The position numbers and the translations under genes are program-made. 64,000 bases of DNA from Neobacillus drentensis (GTDB taxonomy: Bacteria; Bacillota; Bacilli; Bacillales; Cytobacillaceae): assembly GCF_021560175.1 (NCBI RefSeq), contig NZ_CP091110.1, positions 5,396,501 through 5,460,500 on the forward strand, written 5' to 3'. This document shows, in pieces, positions 60,795 through 64,000 of this stretch. The stretch's first letter is position 1, and each line of letters starts with the position of its first letter. The notes below the pieces were generated by a model. It did not search any database and was not told the DNA's origin. It worked only from the letters and a program-made list of their open reading frames with translations.

Positions 60795-61815
60795 GTGTGG
60801 TCACCCTCTGGGCGATGATTTTGTCTGCTGCCATTACATAACTTTTATCGCCAGGCCATTGATGGTACAAGCGTTTTTTGGTATGACCTGAAGTGGGAAG
60901 GTTGAGGGAAATTAACATATTTCTTGAGATGTCTGGTGTCGGGATTTGAAAGAAGGTCTGGCATTCACGGTTTGTGATGGATGGTTTAATCAGGAGGAAA
61001 TAATCAATGATAGCTTCGATATGGGCTTCTTGGGAGGTTGTGCTGCATTCCGGACAGATCCATTTTCCTGTTTGGTAATGCATTGGAATGTGGGTACAAT
61101 TTGGGCATGGGACACCTTGGAGCAAGTCTGCCTCGGTGAGACCATACTCTTGTAAAATATCTATTTGTGTTGGGGTATGCTGGCTTAACAGGAATTGAGC
61201 TATTTCATTCCTTTTGGGGGCTTGGATTTTAACTTGGTGGAATTTTTTTTCGGAGTCTTCAATTTTACTAAAAAGGTCTCTTCCTTTACAAATTCTTGTC
61301 AGGTCTGTTCCGGTACCGCTGGTTTTTAAGATGGTTTTGTTGGTGCTTTTGAAAAAAATAAGGTAATCGATGGGGAGCAAGTGGAGATGATGAAGGATTA
61401 GCCATCTTTTAAGAAGGGATTGCAGTCTTCGGCATTGAATTCGCGGGTCCTCAAAGGACTCTTCTGATGCTTCCGGGTTTTTTCGGATGAGTTGGTTAAA
61501 GACATTATCAAAATACAATGTTCCAATGATATTTTTGGCTTCGATGATCAGGATATGGGTTTGAGAGATTAGTAAGGTATCAATTTGGAAGGAGATATCG
61601 TGGAGTTTAAGCTGAAGGTCGTGGAGGATTAGGTACTTTTCTTGCGGCAGTTCTTTCATGTAGTTCGCTAGTGCCCATTCGCCCCAGTAGCCTGCCCATC
61701 TTTTGGCAAGGTCTTTTTCTATTACTGGATACATTGGGTGGTTGTGGTTTAAGTATTTTTTTAGGCTTACGGTTAGGATAAGTCTTAGAGGAAGTGTTAG
61801 TTCTTTTATAACCAA
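60694..61815 (-). CDS. NERD-domain protein
   Basis: A 373-residue protein. The NERD (nuclease-related) domain occupies about 38-150 with GYWGEWALANYMKEL and DTLLISQTHILIIEAKNIIG, including the E and ExK residues expected of a nuclease-like core. A zinc ribbon lies near 240 (CPNCTHIPMHYQTGKWICPEC). Function is unknown. The start is TTG with AAGGAGTG at good spacing. The gene overlaps comFA by 101 bases, so the two are probably co-transcribed, hinting at a role in DNA uptake or processing. Confidence 0.85.
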   Translation of the reverse strand: MVIKELTLPLRLILTVSLKKYLNHNHPMYPVIEKDLAKRWAGYWGEWALANYMKELPQEKYLILHDLQLKLHDISFQIDTLLISQTHILIIEAKNIIGTLYFDNVFNQLIRKNPEASEESFEDPRIQCRRLQSLLKRWLILHHLHLLPIDYLIFFKSTNKTILKTSGTGTDLTRICKGRDLFSKIEDSEKKFHQVKIQAPKRNEIAQFLLSQHTPTQIDILQEYGLTEADLLQGVPCPNCTHIPMHYQTGKWICPECSTTSQEAHIEAIIDYFLLIKPSITNRECQTFFQIPTPDISRNMLISLNLPTSGHTKKRLYHQWPGDKSYVMAADKIIAQRVTTHAIYRKRQPNNPEHNKRGFPAHLTNSNHPEPAD

Positions 61816-61939
61816 TATACATCACTCCTTTTTTCTTTATAATTCTACATTTGTTGATAGATTCCTACTTGTTGGTGGAAAATTTTTTGGTTTTTTTAAA
61901 AGTTTTTTTCTGCTGTGATCGGGTTGACTCCGTTTGCGA

Positions 61940-62583
61940 TTCTGTAGACTTGGACTGGAATTCTGTGGGTTTCTGATTTATTTTTGTGTACTCCCTTAAT
62001 AATTCCGTACACTTCTCACTTTTTTCCGTATAAATTCCCATTATTTCCGTAAACCTCTTCTTTTCAATTACCTTTTTCTATATCTCGCTTCAAATCAAGT
62101 TGCTGGTCCGCTCCATTTCCGCAGACTTGGCCCAGAATTCCACCGGTTTCCGATTTATTTCCGTATACTTCCTTAATAATTCCGTACACTTCTCTCTTTT
62201 TTCCGTACAAATCCCCTTTATTTCCGTAAATCCCTTCTTTTCAATTACCTTTTTCTATATCTCGCTTTATAACCAGGTTCCCGGACCGCTACATTTCCGC
62301 ACACTCGGCCCAGAATTCCGCAAGTTTTCGCTTTATTTCCGTGTACTTCCTTAATAATTGCGTACACTTCTCTCTTTTTTCCGTGCAAATCCCCATTATT
62401 TCCGTAAAACCCTTCTTTTCAATTACCTTTTTCTATATCTCGCTCTATAACCAGGTTGCCGGCCTGATACATTTCTGCAGACTTGGCCCAGAATTCTGCC
62501 GGTTTCCGATTTATTTCCGTATACTTCCTTAATAATCCCGTGCACTTCTCTCTTTGTTCCGTACATATCCCCATTATTTCCGC
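61940..62583. repeat. 21-bp phased array E (TTTCCGTA), four blocks of six units
   Basis: TTCCG or a one- to two-base variant occurs at 61940, 61961, 61982, 62003, 62024, 62045; then 62117 to 62222; 62295 to 62400; and 62473 to 62578. In every block the six positions are exactly 21 bases apart. Blocks repeat every 177-178 bases, separated by a conserved spacer (CAATTACCTTTTTCTATATC) of about 72 bases. The array fills the gap between the NERD gene and the degV terminator. ORFs across it lack ribosome sites. Confidence 0.9.
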
Positions 62584-62616
62584 ACACCCACCCCCAACCA
62601 CCATTCCATCGCCAAT

Positions 62617-62653
62617 CAAAAAAGCCATCCCGGTTCAAACACCGGAATGGCTT
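62617..62653 (-). terminator. Intrinsic terminator of degV
   Basis: On the minus strand AAGCCATTCCGGT pairs with ACCGGGATGGCTT (one mismatch) and ends in TTTTG. Confidence 0.85.
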
Positions 62654-62666
62654 CAAACTAACAATC

Positions 62667-63506
62667 TTATTTTTTCATCCAACCCATGCCCATCGCACCC
62701 TCACCAAGATGGGTACCAATTACTGCTCCAAAATAGCCTATCATAAACTCAACATGAGGATACAAGCCCGCTAACTCTTTACGCCACTCCTCTGCCTCCG
62801 CCTCACGATTCGCATGAATAATCACCGCCCGATATTCCGCGCCATCGGAGACAGCTTCACCAAGTAAATCGACAATCCGCTTCAGAGCCTTCTTGCGGGT
62901 ACGAATTTTTTCAAATGGTACTATGACCTTCTCGTCAAAGTGCAGCAGCGGCTTTACCTGCAACAAACTGCCAATAATGGCTTGAGCACTCGACAGACGG
63001 CCGCCTCGCTGCAGATTAGACAAGTCATCCACCATGAAATAAGCATCGGCTGATTGCTTCAACTCTTCTAACCGGCTGATAATCCGCTCAGGCGATTCTC
63101 CGCGCCCGGCCATTTCAGCTGCCTCTAGTGCATAGAAACCCTGAACCATGCAGCTGATCTCAGAATCAAACGGATAAACCTTTATCCCGTCCACCATGGT
63201 CCCAGCAGTTACCGCGCCTTGATACGTACCGCTGATACCGCTCGACAAATGAATACTAATCACCGCATCATAATCGGCCGCCAGTTCCTCAAACAACTCG
63301 ACAAACTTCCCAATCGGCGGCTGAGAGGTTGTCGGCAAATCTTTTGTTTTTATCTCTTCATAGAACGCATTCGCGGTTAAATCGACTTCTTCATGGTATA
63401 CCTCTGTCCCGAAAATGACGTTTAGCGGGATCATATGTATAGTAAATTGTTCTCGTAACTCCTTCGGTATGTACGCGGTGCTATCCGTGACAATTGCCGT
63501 TTTCAT
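62667..63506 (-). CDS. degV: DegV family fatty-acid-binding protein
   Basis: The 279-residue two-domain protein binds fatty acids and, in Firmicutes, serves as FakB-type partner of the fatty acid kinase FakA. Typical are TDSTAYIPKEL at residue 7, the TSQPPIG loop near 62, the SIHLSSGISGTYQGA lipid-binding segment near 88, and the RGGRLSSAQA region near 165. The start at 63506 follows AAGGATGG; an upstream in-frame ATG at 63575 falls before the degU terminator and is rejected. degU-degV order is as in B. subtilis. Confidence 0.92.
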   Translation of the reverse strand: MKTAIVTDSTAYIPKELREQFTIHMIPLNVIFGTEVYHEEVDLTANAFYEEIKTKDLPTTSQPPIGKFVELFEELAADYDAVISIHLSSGISGTYQGAVTAGTMVDGIKVYPFDSEISCMVQGFYALEAAEMAGRGESPERIISRLEELKQSADAYFMVDDLSNLQRGGRLSSAQAIIGSLLQVKPLLHFDEKVIVPFEKIRTRKKALKRIVDLLGEAVSDGAEYRAVIIHANREAEAEEWRKELAGLYPHVEFMIGYFGAVIGTHLGEGAMGMGWMKK

Positions 63507-63560
63507 AAAAATGTACCATCCTTGTATTTTTGACTGCACTTTTATTTTATATGAAGCCAC

Positions 63561-63592
63561 AAAAAAAGAACACACCCATTTAAGGTGTGCTC
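63561..63592 (-). terminator. Intrinsic terminator of degU
   Basis: On the minus strand GAGCACACC pairs with GGGTGTGTTC (one mismatch) and is followed by seven T residues. Confidence 0.8.
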
Positions 63593-63602
63593 CTTAACAA
63601 CT

Positions 63603-64000
63603 CTATCTTACTTCAACCCAGCCATTTTTAATCGCTGATACAACGGCTTGGGTACGGTCATTAACATTCATTTTTTGCAAAATATTACTTACATGGTTTT
63701 TAACTGTTTTTTCACTGATAAATAAGGATTCGCCAATACCTCGGTTACTTTTTCCATCGGCAAGCATTTGCAGAACTTCACATTCACGGCGGGTTAACAA
63801 ATGCAATGGCCGGCGGATATCAAGTGTTTGCACATAACCGCCTCCGGAACGTCCGGCAGTTGTAGCCAGCTTCCGATATTCATTCACAAGGTTGTGGGTA
63901 ACCTTTGGATGTAAGTAGGAACCGCCATCCGCCACAACACGAACTGCCTCAATCAGAGCGTCCGCATCCATTTCCTTTAATAAGTAGCCGCATGCACCTG
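63603..64000 (-). CDS. degU: DegU, NarL/FixJ-family response regulator (partial)
   Basis: Only the C-terminal 131 or so residues are inside the window; the receiver domain is cut off. The end of the receiver (CGYLLKEMDADALIEAVRVVADGGSYLHPKV) and the LuxR-type helix-turn-helix (LTRRECEVLQMLADGKSNRGIGESLFISEKTVKNHVSNILQKM) match DegU almost residue for residue. DegU controls degradative enzymes, competence and multicellular traits. It continues past 64000 toward degS. Confidence 0.93.
   Translation of the reverse strand, partial: GACGYLLKEMDADALIEAVRVVADGGSYLHPKVTHNLVNEYRKLATTAGRSGGGYVQTLDIRRPLHLLTRRECEVLQMLADGKSNRGIGESLFISEKTVKNHVSNILQKMNVNDRTQAVVSAIKNGWVEVR

Noticed and set aside
61940..62583. 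ORFs of 60-90 codons with seven-residue periodic sequences (also in arrays A and C)
   Set aside because: They stay open only because 21 is divisible by three; open frames exist on both strands, none with a ribosome site, and all run across noncoding arrays.

Overview
The window looks like chromosomal DNA of an aerobic, spore-forming Bacillaceae, probably a Bacillus or Neobacillus relative; the genus is inferred and only the family is well supported. The backbone follows the Bacillus subtilis order uvrA-uvrB-csbA ... minJ-ctpB-ftsX-ftsE-cccB-(YitT)-prfB ... secA/hpf ... comFC-comFA-degV-degU, almost all on the minus strand. A CotF-like coat gene also points to a spore former. No rRNA, tRNA, transposase, prophage or cas gene was seen.

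Layout. 1-5.1 kb: uvrA (cut by the window edge), uvrB, csbA. 5.2-6.9 kb: the pantothenate symporter pair panF/yhdT. 7.3-16.8 kb: an AT-rich accessory block with an RND exporter, pssA, a DedA-PAP2 fusion, a two-component system (TCS), an MFS transporter and an AlkD-like protein. 16.9-20.5 kb: a metal-resistance locus, cadC-cadA-czcD. In cadA an in-frame TGA stands exactly where the first cysteine of the CxxC metal site belongs, so it may encode selenocysteine. 20.6-28.6 kb: an envelope block with glycosyltransferase, YkoS-like protein, PAP2 phosphatase, UgtP-like enzyme, DedA, polysaccharide deacetylase and a second TCS paralogous to the first. 28.8-32.1 kb: CtaG-like protein, CmpB-like membrane protein, FMN reductase, and a cupin operon behind a Fur-like box. 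32.2-41.8 kb: division, wall and translation genes (minJ, ctpB, an M23 hydrolase, ftsX, ftsE, cccB, YitT, prfB with its programmed frameshift).

42-53 kb holds the most striking cluster. Six minus-strand genes encode two paralogous NapC/NirT-like membrane-anchored cytochromes (10 and 12 CXXCH motifs), a membrane TPR protein, a membrane NHL propeller, a secreted hexaheme cytochrome and a secreted octaheme cytochrome with Ig-like domains. With 36 CXXCH motifs in four proteins it resembles a menaquinol-to-cell-surface electron conduit, which is unusual for a Bacillaceae. TGTGAA-type sites resembling ResD sites lie at both apparent promoters. secA (53.2-55.7 kb) is on the opposite strand from prfB and hpf, so this segment has been rearranged. 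56.3-64 kb: DUF1028 protein, hpf, a CotF-like gene, comFC, comFA, a NERD protein, degV and degU (cut). comFB and the flagellar genes found here in B. subtilis are missing.

Five intergenic spaces carry long arrays of short degenerate motifs. In four of them the motif differs but the spacing is 21 bp (two helical turns), and each array lies just downstream of an intrinsic terminator. The fifth is a roughly 52-bp-period array of dyads. No listed feature type explains them. Two other dispersed repeat families are each present twice.
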